A stretch of 6,061 bases of DNA from an uncultured Bacillota bacterium (lineage in GTDB: Bacteria > Bacillota > Clostridia > Lachnospirales > Lachnospiraceae): positions 1-6,061 of the forward strand of contig CAJKMA010000105.1 in assembly GCA_905200905.1 (NCBI GenBank), read 5' to 3'. Under the pieces are notes generated by a model. It worked only from the letters and a program-made list of their open reading frames with translations, searched no databases and was not told where the DNA came from. This document shows positions 1-5,738 of this stretch, piece after piece. A program made the translations under genes and the position numbers. Numbering within the stretch: position 1 is the stretch's first letter; every line of letters starts with the position of its first letter.

Positions 1-213
1 TACGCAAGCCTCATACCCACGTGTTTGTACCCACGAGTCACAAAGTTTTTCTACGGAATTACTGGAATCCAAAGGAACTGACAACGAACATTTGTTACAA
101 ACACGGGAATCTAAAAAATTGGCATCAAATACTTCATATAAAGTTAAAGTAAGCCTTGCAATATAACTCTTCCAATGCGAGTAAGTACCGTATGCAGCCC
201 TTTTATTCTTAAA
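1..213. other. Left-edge region with no recognised gene; open frames on both strands
   Basis: No protein family or RNA is recognised here. On the minus strand the frame that follows the Fic stop codon stays open for 71 codons to the window edge, but it has no ATG. It contains a Cys pair (VCNKC) and two more Cys residues. On the plus strand, frame 2 is open from the edge to a TAA at 164-166 (54 codons), also without ATG. Either could be the end of a gene outside the window or chance. No terminator-like hairpin followed by a T-run is seen downstream of the Fic fragment. Confidence 0.3.
20..105. repeat. 10-bp perfect inverted repeat with 66-nt loop
   Basis: CGTGTTTGTA at 20-29 is the exact reverse complement of TACAAACACG at 96-105. 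The match does not extend in either direction. The spacing is too long for a simple terminator and no T-run follows. A repeat of this size can arise by chance over 200 bases, so no function is assigned. Confidence 0.4.
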
Positions 214-663
214 CTATTTTAATCTTACATAGTAAGTAGCTTTTCCAGAACCACCTCGCATCAAATCGCCTTCTTTTACAAGCGTTCTCAATGAATTTTC
301 TATCGAACTGATACTAAGTGATGGACAAAGTTCTCTGATATCTTGTTTTGAAAATTTTCCTATTTTATTTTCGGTAGCCTTACGCACCATCTCTATTGCC
401 GGCCGTTTCACACCAATTATCGCAAAACGATCTTCAAATTCCTTATAAGCAGCAAGTACTGTTCCCAAAAGGTATTTTATAAAAGGAACAACATCCTCTT
501 TCGCTTCATGCCAGCCATCTTGACTCTGTCCTAACGCTTCATAATATAAATCCTTATTCTTCGCAATTTTAGCCTCAAGCGAAATATACTTGCCTACATA
601 AAATCCGCTTTGATATAAAAGAAGCGTTGTAAGTAATCTGCTCATCCGTCCATTGCCATCAGC
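214..663 (-). pseudogene. Fic family protein, C-terminal fragment
   Basis: Fic proteins transfer AMP or another nucleotide-derived group to target hydroxyls using the motif HPFxDGNGR. Here the frame starts inside that motif: codons for A-D-G-N-G-R-M occupy 643-663, with an in-frame TGA at 664-666 just upstream, so the catalytic His-Pro-Phe and everything before it is gone. What remains is the post-motif Fic helix (MSRLLTTLLL, residues 1-10 counted from the ATG at 645), the GFYVGKYISLE segment (14-24), more helical Fic core to about 80, and a C-terminal winged-helix-like region (about 85-143) ending ATYYVRLK. A 143-residue protein could be read from the ATG at 645, but without the catalytic His it should not be an active Fic enzyme, and I see no good ribosome-binding site. 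The upstream neighbour is a metallophosphoesterase fragment, so this is a joined remnant. Family assignment is strong; the loss of function is inferred. Confidence 0.8.
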
Positions 664-700
664 TCATGTCAAGTATAGGACAAAAAATTTTTAACTTTTT
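664..700. other. A/T-rich junction segment between two gene fragments
   Basis: These ~37 bases separate the metallophosphoesterase piece from the Fic piece and match neither family in translation. They include AAAAAATTTTT at 682-692 and, read on the minus strand, TTGACA just before the Fic remnant. The TTGACA resembles a -35 box, but no matching -10 box lies at the right distance. The segment may be filler from a repair event or the scar of a lost insertion element; the sequence does not decide. Confidence 0.4.
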
Positions 701-787
701 TATCATAATGTCATCCTCAGATGTTTCAAATCTCATGCAAAAGTCAAATATGCGCCGGAAGTCCCCATGTGTGTCCCCTGTAATATA
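701..787 (-). pseudogene. Metallophosphoesterase, N-terminal fragment without start codon
   Basis: The minus-strand frame beginning at 787 reads YITGDTHGDFRRIFDFC and then MRFETSEDDIMI. This is the start of a calcineurin-like metallophosphoesterase: GDTHG is the GDxHG motif, whose Asp and His are metal ligands, and the acidic DDIMI segment normally leads into the next metal motif (GDxG). Family proteins of this type usually begin with Met one or two residues before YITGDTHG. Here that codon is replaced by a TAA stop at 788-790. After DDIMI the frame enters unrelated sequence and stops at 659-661. Only about 29 codons survive, both ends are broken, and the piece lies inside the 3' end of the Big2-flavodoxin frame, read in a different phase. 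It cannot encode an enzyme. Confidence 0.75.
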
Positions 788-1770
788 TTATTCAGAGAAA
801 GCAGAGGCACATCCGCATAGGAAACAATATGGCTGACGGAAGACGGATTTTGTTCTGCCGGCTGTTTTACCGACAAAACTGTTTCTGCAACGTAAGACTG
901 AATAACTGCATTATCTTTTGTAAACAGGCCGTCATCAACCACTGCCCCTTTTGCACATTCTTTAATAAATTCCACAGATTGATTATACTGGGATACATCC
1001 ATAGATGCTGACTGGGATATTGGATAAATCGTCTTTCCTGTCAAATCATAGGTTTCCAGAAAGGTTCCTACTGTCATCGGTGCCGTATGCCACCAAATCG
1101 GATAACAAAGTACGATTTTGTCGTAGGCTGCCACTGATTCCAACGGATTCTTTAATGGTGGGCGGGCATTACTATCAGCCTCATCCTTTGCCTCCCCATA
1201 TGCCACGGTATTATAATCATCACTGTATGGTGTTTCCCTCTCAATCCGGAAAGAATCCGCTTGAATCACACCCTTCTTACTCACAGATGCCACCCTTTTG
1301 TTACTGCTCTTATAATTCACTTTTTTGACAGATGCCTTTTTCGGGGAAATACTCGTTTTTAGGGAAAAACTCTGTCCTGTTTTCAGGGTAAGTGACTTTC
1401 TGTTTAATGTCACCTTGCTTACTGGTGTTCCCACAGTGATTTTGCATCGTGCCTTTACCGAGGTTCCTTTTACCGTCGCTGTGATGGCCGCCTTGCCTTT
1501 TCTTTTTGCTGTAACTTTTCCATTTTTAGACACGGTTGCCACTTTGCGGTTACTGCTGCTCCATTTCACACCCTTCCGTTTTGCAGCTTTGTTTAATACC
1601 GCTTTTAATTTTACCGTTTTCCCCTTTTTCAGAGTGTACACTGATTTATTTAACGATATGGTTTCCTTATTTGTTTTTGCTGCCGCCTGCACCGTGGCGA
1701 ATTGTGTCGCCAAAAACGACAGGACAAGCATAAAAACCCACAGTTTCTTAAATAATTTGTTCTGTTTCAT
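733..1770 (-). CDS. Secreted Big2 domain protein fused to a flavodoxin lacking its FMN loop
   Basis: The start is the ATG at 1768-1770, preceded by GGAAAGGT. It begins MKQNKLFKKLWVFML, a typical Sec signal peptide (about residues 1-30, cleavage near VQA-AA). An earlier in-frame start at 1830 would overlap the upstream flavodoxin and put 20 polar residues before the signal. One Lys-rich bacterial Ig-like Big2 domain covers about 36-113. A second begins at about 118 and stops at SKKGVIQA (to ~171) without its last strands. The frame then enters the later part of a flavodoxin_4-type domain (about 172-299): FRIERETPYSDDYN, CYPIWWHTAPM (222-232), TFLETYDLTGKT and SQSASMD (252-258). The first beta strand and the phosphate-binding loop (like FSWSGN in the neighbour) are absent, so FMN binding is unlikely. 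Residues 329-345 are an out-of-frame reading of the metallophosphoesterase fragment. The gene follows the anchored flavodoxin by 26 nt, probably in the same operon. It may be translated and exported, but it is probably a deletion product. Confidence 0.75.
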   Translation of the reverse strand: MKQNKLFKKLWVFMLVLSFLATQFATVQAAAKTNKETISLNKSVYTLKKGKTVKLKAVLNKAAKRKGVKWSSSNRKVATVSKNGKVTAKRKGKAAITATVKGTSVKARCKITVGTPVSKVTLNRKSLTLKTGQSFSLKTSISPKKASVKKVNYKSSNKRVASVSKKGVIQADSFRIERETPYSDDYNTVAYGEAKDEADSNARPPLKNPLESVAAYDKIVLCYPIWWHTAPMTVGTFLETYDLTGKTIYPISQSASMDVSQYNQSVEFIKECAKGAVVDDGLFTKDNAVIQSYVAETVLSVKQPAEQNPSSVSHIVSYADVPLLSLNNILQGTHMGTSGAYLTFA

Positions 1771-1777
1771 CGCAATT

Positions 1778-1785
1778 ACCTTTCC
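1778..1785 (-). promoter_or_regulatory. Ribosome-binding site that sets the Big2-flavodoxin start
   Basis: GGAAAGGT on the minus strand lies 7 nt before the ATG at 1768-1770. It supports that start, which opens directly with a signal peptide, over the upstream in-frame start at 1830. Confidence 0.6.
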
Positions 1786-1796
1786 TTTCCTGCTAA

Positions 1797-2429
1797 TTAC
1801 TGATTCTCCTTTAATCTCTCTGCTGCCCATTCTTTTACTTCTTTCTCAGAACCGGAAACACTTCTGCCGGGAATGGACAGTGCATCTTCTGTTAAAACCT
1901 TTGCTCCTTTTGCCAATTCAGAAATCCTGCTGACACTTCCCGCACCGTTAGAACTTCCATTATGGGAAAAGAACAGAATTACTGTTTTCCCTGACAAATC
2001 ATATTCCTCAAGAAAACTCCAGACCGGCATAGGCAGGTCATACCACCATACCGGAAAACCTATGTAAATGACATTGTACTGTTCCATCGCCTGTTTCTCT
2101 ATATGTTCTGAAAGCTCCGGACGGATGCCATTATCCAGTTCATTTTTTGCCCGGTCTGCACAGGAATCAAAATCTTTCCCATAGGGTTCTGCCGGTACAA
2201 TACGGAACAGGTCTCCGCCTGTTTCCTCCGAAATCCATCTTGCCATCTGCTGCCCATTTCCGGACCATGAAAAATAAGCGACCAGCACCTTGCTGTCATT
2301 ACTGAGTTTTGACTCCGGATTGTTATCAATTCCCGTGTGTGAACCTCCAAACATCTTGAAACAAATGACGGCTGCTGCAATTACCAGTAAAACTGCCACC
2401 GTAATTATAATGAACCTTTTCTTTTTCAT
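1797..2429 (-). CDS. Membrane-anchored flavodoxin (flavodoxin_4 type)
   Basis: Flavodoxins carry one or two electrons on non-covalent FMN. This 210-residue protein starts MKKKRF and has one hydrophobic segment at about 6-26 (IIITVAVLLVIAAAVI), then a polar linker to ~46. The positive N-terminus suggests a cytoplasmic N-terminus with the domain on the outer face; AVIC is a poor lipobox, so an uncleaved anchor is more likely than a lipoprotein. The flavodoxin fold begins VLVAYFSWSGNGQQMARWI, where SWSGN (54-58) is the phosphate-binding loop. It continues with LFRIVPAEPYG, YIGFPVWWYDLPMPVWSFL (the W-rich FMN-contact loop, ~122-140), YDLSGKTVILFFSHNGSS and SRISELAKGAKV. The domain looks complete. 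The ATG has a strong AGGAGGGG 6 nt upstream (2436-2443), just past the cytochrome gene's stop at 2445. Coupling to DUF4405 suggests the cytochrome is its redox partner; this is inference. Confidence 0.85.
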   Translation of the reverse strand: MKKKRFIIITVAVLLVIAAAVICFKMFGGSHTGIDNNPESKLSNDSKVLVAYFSWSGNGQQMARWISEETGGDLFRIVPAEPYGKDFDSCADRAKNELDNGIRPELSEHIEKQAMEQYNVIYIGFPVWWYDLPMPVWSFLEEYDLSGKTVILFFSHNGSSNGAGSVSRISELAKGAKVLTEDALSIPGRSVSGSEKEVKEWAAERLKENQ

Positions 2430-2444
2430 CCGATTCCCCTCCTG

Positions 2445-3149
2445 CTAATCTATATTTTCTTTCTTCTTAGGAACTGTTTTTCTTATCCATTGCAGAAAAC
2501 GCTGCAAATAATAAGATATAAAAATCATCAGTCCCATGATGGCTGCATAGTCCAAAACAAAAGAAAGCACTGGTTCCTCATAGTCAAAAAATGCAAACAT
2601 TACCCTTTGGGAGATATAATCAACAAACTTCCGTGTAAACAACGCATATACACCATATCCGGCAATCAGGAATGCCAAAACACGCAGAACCCATATGCAC
2701 ACTGCATTCTTTTTGGTAATAGGACATATTCTTTTTATCATTCCCACAATCATGCCGTAATGAAGCCCAATATGGAAACCCATCAGCAGAAACCCGGCAT
2801 AAGATGCCGTCATGTGCATTCCCCTCGCCCATGCTTTGCTGACCGGAATATCCAAAAAACGGAACACATAACGGGACATGGAAATCCCGCTAAACATCAG
2901 CAGGAACATATCAATGAGCAATACCACGTCCACAATCGTGAACAGTATTCTGCCGGAAGAATATTTCCCTTTTCCCAATGCCCTGTACCAGTTCCCATTT
3001 AAGATATGGTGCAGAATGAACAGCACCAGCATGACAGCGCCTGTCACCTCATGCCACTGTAGCCCTACATAATGGAATGCCATCAGAATAAACAGTAAAA
3101 CCGTCATGCTAATATCAATCCCGATTTTTATAACCTGTCTGGTTTTCAT
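2445..3149 (-). CDS. DUF4405 membrane protein, probable b-type cytochrome
   Basis: This 234-residue protein has about six membrane helices (roughly 8-28, 34-52, 68-88, 113-136, 150-170, 194-216). The N-terminal ~140 residues match the DUF4405 pattern as I know it: IKIGIDISMTVLLF, WHEVTG, FILHHILNGNWY, LMFSGISMSRYVF, HMTASYAGFLLMGFHIGLHYGM. Conserved-looking histidines at 33, 47, 48, 112, 126 and 130 lie in or next to helices, as expected for heme b ligands. DUF4405 proteins have been described near flavin-bearing extracytosolic proteins, where they are thought to move electrons across the membrane. The C-terminal ~90 residues add two helices and a basic tail (KKK). The ATG is 13 nt after the iron-sulfur flavoprotein stop, and its Shine-Dalgarno sequence GGAGGG (3156-3161) lies in that gap. 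The anchored flavodoxin starts 15 nt downstream. Heme content is inferred from histidine placement. Confidence 0.85.
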   Translation of the reverse strand: MKTRQVIKIGIDISMTVLLFILMAFHYVGLQWHEVTGAVMLVLFILHHILNGNWYRALGKGKYSSGRILFTIVDVVLLIDMFLLMFSGISMSRYVFRFLDIPVSKAWARGMHMTASYAGFLLMGFHIGLHYGMIVGMIKRICPITKKNAVCIWVLRVLAFLIAGYGVYALFTRKFVDYISQRVMFAFFDYEEPVLSFVLDYAAIMGLMIFISYYLQRFLQWIRKTVPKKKENID

Positions 3150-3162
3150 AGGCTGCCCTCCA

Positions 3163-3798
3163 TCAGCGGATAAAATTTGTAAAAACAGCAGATTCCTGTT
3201 CCGGAAGGGATCCCCCCGCCTGAGCCGCCGCCTCTTTGCATTTCAGCATATATGCCATGTTCCTGCCAAGCACACGCATGGTATAAAGCCCCTCCAAGTC
3301 CTGCTTTACATCTTCCGGCGCTGCCCCATGAACCATGTTCCAGTACCTTGAAGATACCACCGGCATTTCCTGGATCGTAAAATATTTATTCATCTGGTCA
3401 AAGGCTGCCGTAGTCCCCGCTCTCCTTGCCGATATTACAGCGGCCGCCGGTTTCATATAAAATGCCTTATTTGCATTGCCGCACAGTTCGGAATAAAACA
3501 ACCGATCCATAAAAGCGGTCATGTTACCGGAAGCTGCCCCATAGTGAACCGGTGTACCGAAAATGAATCCGTCTGCCTCATATGCTTTGCTTCTGACCTC
3601 ATTGACAATATCATCAAACACGCACTGCCCTTTTTTCACACAGCCCTTGCAGGCAATACAGCCTCCCACCGGTTTATTTCCGATCCATACAATTTCAGAA
3701 TCAATTCCCTCCTTACCAAGCGTAGTTGCCACTTCTTTCAAAGCAGTACAAGTACATCCTTCCGGATGCGGTCCTCCGTTAATCATCAATACTTTCAT
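3163..3798 (-). CDS. Flavodoxin family / iron-sulfur flavoprotein-like NAD(P)H oxidoreductase
   Basis: This 211-residue soluble protein begins MKVLMINGGPHPEGCTCTAL, the N-terminal FMN phosphate loop of the NADPH-dependent FMN reductase superfamily. A cysteine cluster follows, C47-x2-C50-x2-C53-x5-C59 (GGCIACKGCVKKGQCVFDD), which is the compact motif that binds a 4Fe-4S cluster in iron-sulfur flavoproteins. The segment FGTPVHYGAASGNMTAFMDRLFY (80-102) is the second flavin-contact and dimer region, and KPAAAVISARRAGTTAAFDQMNKYF (116-140) is typical of the clostridial members. Length is normal. Such proteins pass electrons between reduced carriers such as ferredoxin and flavin or quinone-type acceptors; the substrate here is unknown. 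No signal peptide is seen, so it is cytosolic. A GGCAGG ribosome-binding site precedes the ATG. It sits 30 nt after the hydrolase remnant and 13 nt before the DUF4405 gene, which makes it a candidate electron donor to the membrane. Confidence 0.85.
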   Translation of the reverse strand: MKVLMINGGPHPEGCTCTALKEVATTLGKEGIDSEIVWIGNKPVGGCIACKGCVKKGQCVFDDIVNEVRSKAYEADGFIFGTPVHYGAASGNMTAFMDRLFYSELCGNANKAFYMKPAAAVISARRAGTTAAFDQMNKYFTIQEMPVVSSRYWNMVHGAAPEDVKQDLEGLYTMRVLGRNMAYMLKCKEAAAQAGGSLPEQESAVFTNFIR

Positions 3799-3828
3799 TC
3801 TAATGACCTGCCTTTCTTATATTTCCTC

Positions 3829-4218
3829 TTATTCCTTAAACAGCCAACCCATAATATTTTTATCCCTGCAGAACAGATACCCTCCGCCATGCTGATAAGT
3901 AATGCCCGTTCTCTGAAAATAACTGCTGTCCTTCACATCCAATACCAGTAATTTTTCTATCTGCTTCTCACATAGGCCCTGTTTCCGGTACAGATTATAA
4001 AGTTTCTGGTAAGCATCCTTAAATGGTTTTGACGAATAATATTCATCATTTTCTCCAATGACGAAATAAACCGGCGTCTTTGCCTTTACAACCGGTTCAT
4101 ATTCCCCATCCCACTGAGAACTGCACATCAATGCCCTTGTAAAGAGTTCCGGCCGTTTTCCAAGTACCAGAGACAAGGTTTCCCCGCCTCCGAAATAGCC
4201 ATTGATATATTCTTTATT
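3829..4218 (-). pseudogene. Alpha/beta hydrolase (esterase-like), C-terminal half with mutated nucleophile
   Basis: The frame opens without ATG. From about 4218 it reads NKEYINGYFGGGETLS, the nucleophile-elbow region of an alpha/beta hydrolase family found beside flavodoxin and aldo/keto reductase genes in Clostridia. By recall the family motif is GYSGGGE; here the codon at 4192-4194 is TTC (Phe) where TCC (Ser) is expected, a single transition. Downstream the fold continues intact: CSSQWDGEYEPVVKAKTPVYF, the acid loop VIGENDEYY (candidate Asp at 4045-4047), and YQHGGGYLF with the candidate catalytic His at 3889-3891, ending MGWLFKE. The N-terminal half, with the oxyanion strand and likely any signal peptide, is missing: upstream of 4219 the frame is unrelated and hits a stop within ~30 codons. 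A TTG at 4174-4176 has GGAGG about 10 nt upstream and could start a 115-residue peptide, but it would lack the elbow. I treat the gene as inactive. Confidence 0.75.
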
Positions 4219-4319
4219 CCATCTTCCGTTGTATCCTATGCAAAAGTGCTGTATTCTTAGGTGAAATAGTAGAATCTTTTTGCTGACGTTTTTTCCAGCT
4301 TAATGACTCTTTTTACCTT

Positions 4320-5174
4320 TCACACTTGCTCATCCACTGACGGCACCATCTCTGCATAGCTCTTTAACAGTTCCGGTGTACTGGTATAATATCTTTTATC
4401 TTTATTCAATTTCTGTATCTCCTGCATTTCCTCTGCTGTCAGCTCAAAATCAAACAAGTCAAAATTCGCACGGATATGCTCCGGATTTTTTGAACCCGGA
4501 ATCACCACATTGCCTGCCTGTATGTGCCAGCGCAGGATAATCTGTGCATTGCTTTTTCCATACTTTTCAGCCAGTTTAGCAAAGACCGGTTCCTGCAACA
4601 GCGCTGCATCACCATGTCCCAAAGGATACCATGCCTGAATCACAATATCCTCTTTTGACAAAAATTCCTTTAATCCCTTTTCCTGTGAGTATGGATGGAT
4701 TTCTGTCTGCAGGACTGCCGGCCTGACCTCACAGACACTCAAAATTTCCCGAATCTGTTCCTCATTAAAATTAGAAAGACCGATTGCCCTTACTTTTCCT
4801 GCCTTGTATGCCTGTTCCATCAGCCGGTATCCTGCAATATAATTTCCGGCAGGCTGATGGATCAGCAAAAGGTCAATCGTATCGGTATCCAGACGCTGCA
4901 ATGTTTTTTCTACCGCATCCACATCATTATAGAAAGACGGCCACAATTTTGTTTCTAAAAATATCTCTTCTCTTGCAATTCCTGATTTTTTCATGGCACG
5001 TCCTACTGCTTTTTCATTGACATAAGCATTTGCTGTATCAATCAACCGATACCCATCCTGCAATGCGCTTATGCAGGAAGCCTCTGCCTCCTGCGGGCTT
5101 AACAAAAATGTGCCGATTCCTGCCATTGGCATTTCCACCCCGTTATTCAGTTTTACATATAGTTGATTACTCAT
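4320..5174 (-). CDS. Aldo/keto reductase
   Basis: This NADPH-dependent carbonyl reductase of 284 residues has the full length expected for the AKR (beta/alpha)8 barrel. The catalytic tetrad is visible: Asp46 and Tyr51 in DTANAYVNEKAVG, Lys76 in LETKLW and His106 in LLLIHQP. Other hallmarks are MPMAGIGTFLL near the N-terminus, AIGLSNFNEEQI (130-141), QTEIHPYSQ (156-164) and the cofactor-binding segment VIPGSKNPEHIRANFDLFDFEL (224-245). The pattern fits the AKR5-like group that includes 2,5-diketogluconate and methylglyoxal reductases; the substrate cannot be told from sequence. The start has AGGAGA (5183-5188) 8 nt upstream. It lies 64 nt after the FMN reductase-like gene. About 110 nt of non-coding, apparently deleted DNA separates it from the hydrolase remnant. 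In related operons as I recall them, these reductases travel with flavodoxins and the hydrolase, pointing to a shared stress or carbonyl-reduction role. Confidence 0.92.
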   Translation of the reverse strand: MSNQLYVKLNNGVEMPMAGIGTFLLSPQEAEASCISALQDGYRLIDTANAYVNEKAVGRAMKKSGIAREEIFLETKLWPSFYNDVDAVEKTLQRLDTDTIDLLLIHQPAGNYIAGYRLMEQAYKAGKVRAIGLSNFNEEQIREILSVCEVRPAVLQTEIHPYSQEKGLKEFLSKEDIVIQAWYPLGHGDAALLQEPVFAKLAEKYGKSNAQIILRWHIQAGNVVIPGSKNPEHIRANFDLFDFELTAEEMQEIQKLNKDKRYYTSTPELLKSYAEMVPSVDEQV

Positions 5175-5238
5175 TTTACATCTCTCCTATCTCAATATTC
5201 ATTTTGTTTTCCAAATCTTAAATATTCCTGATAACTCC

Positions 5239-5688
5239 TTATAATTTTCCGGAAAGTTTCTGTGCCTCTTTTTTATTGGTTGCCATTCCCTGATAATCAA
5301 AACCATAAAGCCCTGCATATCTTCCTGCTGTATAATCGCCGGCTGCAAGCTGCTCTTTTGTCGGAGAGGCTCCCTGAAATACAAAAAACAGTTTCTTTCC
5401 CCGGAATGTTCCCTCTGACACCACACCATAGGAACGGTCTAACAGATTCCTGACCGCACCACTCATACTGTGCCAGTAAAGCGGAGAACCAAGAACTACA
5501 ACATCCGCCTCTTTCATTTTTCCAACCACTTCCATAAACTGGTCATCCGCATACTCCTGTCCGTAGGAATATATTTTGTAATCCACCAGATGCAGGGTAT
5601 CATACTCCTTCCCCGCTAATAATTCCTTTGCTAACCCCACCGTGTTACCATTCTTGTTTGGACTGCCGTTAATAAATAAAATACTCAT
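5239..5688 (-). CDS. NAD(P)H-dependent FMN reductase-like small flavoprotein
   Basis: This cytosolic flavodoxin-fold protein of 149 residues begins MSILFINGSPNKNGNTVGLA, with the family's N-terminal phosphate loop (G-S-P-N-x-N-G-N-T). It then has ADVVVLGSPLYWHSMSGAVRNLLDR (~75-99), the flavin-stacking and dimer-contact loop, and GKKLFFVFQGASPTKEQ (~108-124). The ATG at 5686-5688 is preferred over an in-frame ATG at 5718 because the family starts at MSILFINGSP and AAAGGA lies 11 nt before it. The extra residues (MQNDERKKKI) would be encoded by the leader holding that site. Unlike the iron-sulfur flavoprotein downstream, it has no cysteine cluster. It is the first intact gene after the rRNA end and precedes the aldo/keto reductase by 64 nt. 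Its likely job is flavin or quinone reduction with NAD(P)H; the true acceptor is unknown. Confidence 0.88.
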   Translation of the reverse strand: MSILFINGSPNKNGNTVGLAKELLAGKEYDTLHLVDYKIYSYGQEYADDQFMEVVGKMKEADVVVLGSPLYWHSMSGAVRNLLDRSYGVVSEGTFRGKKLFFVFQGASPTKEQLAAGDYTAGRYAGLYGFDYQGMATNKKEAQKLSGKL

Positions 5689-5699
5689 AATCTTTTTCT

Positions 5700-5705
5700 T
5701 CCTTT
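5700..5705 (-). promoter_or_regulatory. Ribosome-binding site that sets the FMN reductase start
   Basis: AAAGGA on the minus strand lies 11 nt before the ATG at 5686-5688. It falls inside the leader, so the longer in-frame start at 5718 is unlikely. Confidence 0.55.
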
Positions 5706-5719
5706 CATCATTCTGCAAT

Positions 5720-5738
5720 GGTTGAGCAACGCTGAACC
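5720..5738 (-). repeat. Imperfect hairpin between gene remnant and FMN reductase
   Basis: On the minus strand GGTTCAGC and GCTCAACC face each other across a GTT loop, with 7 pairs and one C-C mismatch. It begins at the stop codon of the upstream remnant. No T-run follows, so it is not a standard Rho-independent terminator. Confidence 0.4.

Noticed and set aside
1771..1830. Upstream in-frame start for the Big2-flavodoxin gene.
   Set aside because: It would overlap the 3' end of the anchored flavodoxin and place 20 polar residues ahead of a clear signal peptide; the ATG at 1770 has its own ribosome-binding site.
829..1933. Several plus-strand open frames across the Big2-flavodoxin region, including one of about 200 codons.
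   Set aside because: They are antisense to clear signal-peptide, Big2 and flavodoxin coding, have low-complexity hydrophobic translations rich in Leu and Phe, and lack ribosome-binding sites.
2490..3002. A 170-codon plus-strand frame opposite the DUF4405 gene.
   Set aside because: Its translation is rich in His, Gln and Asn with no family resemblance, and the minus strand encodes a convincing membrane protein with a strong ribosome-binding site.
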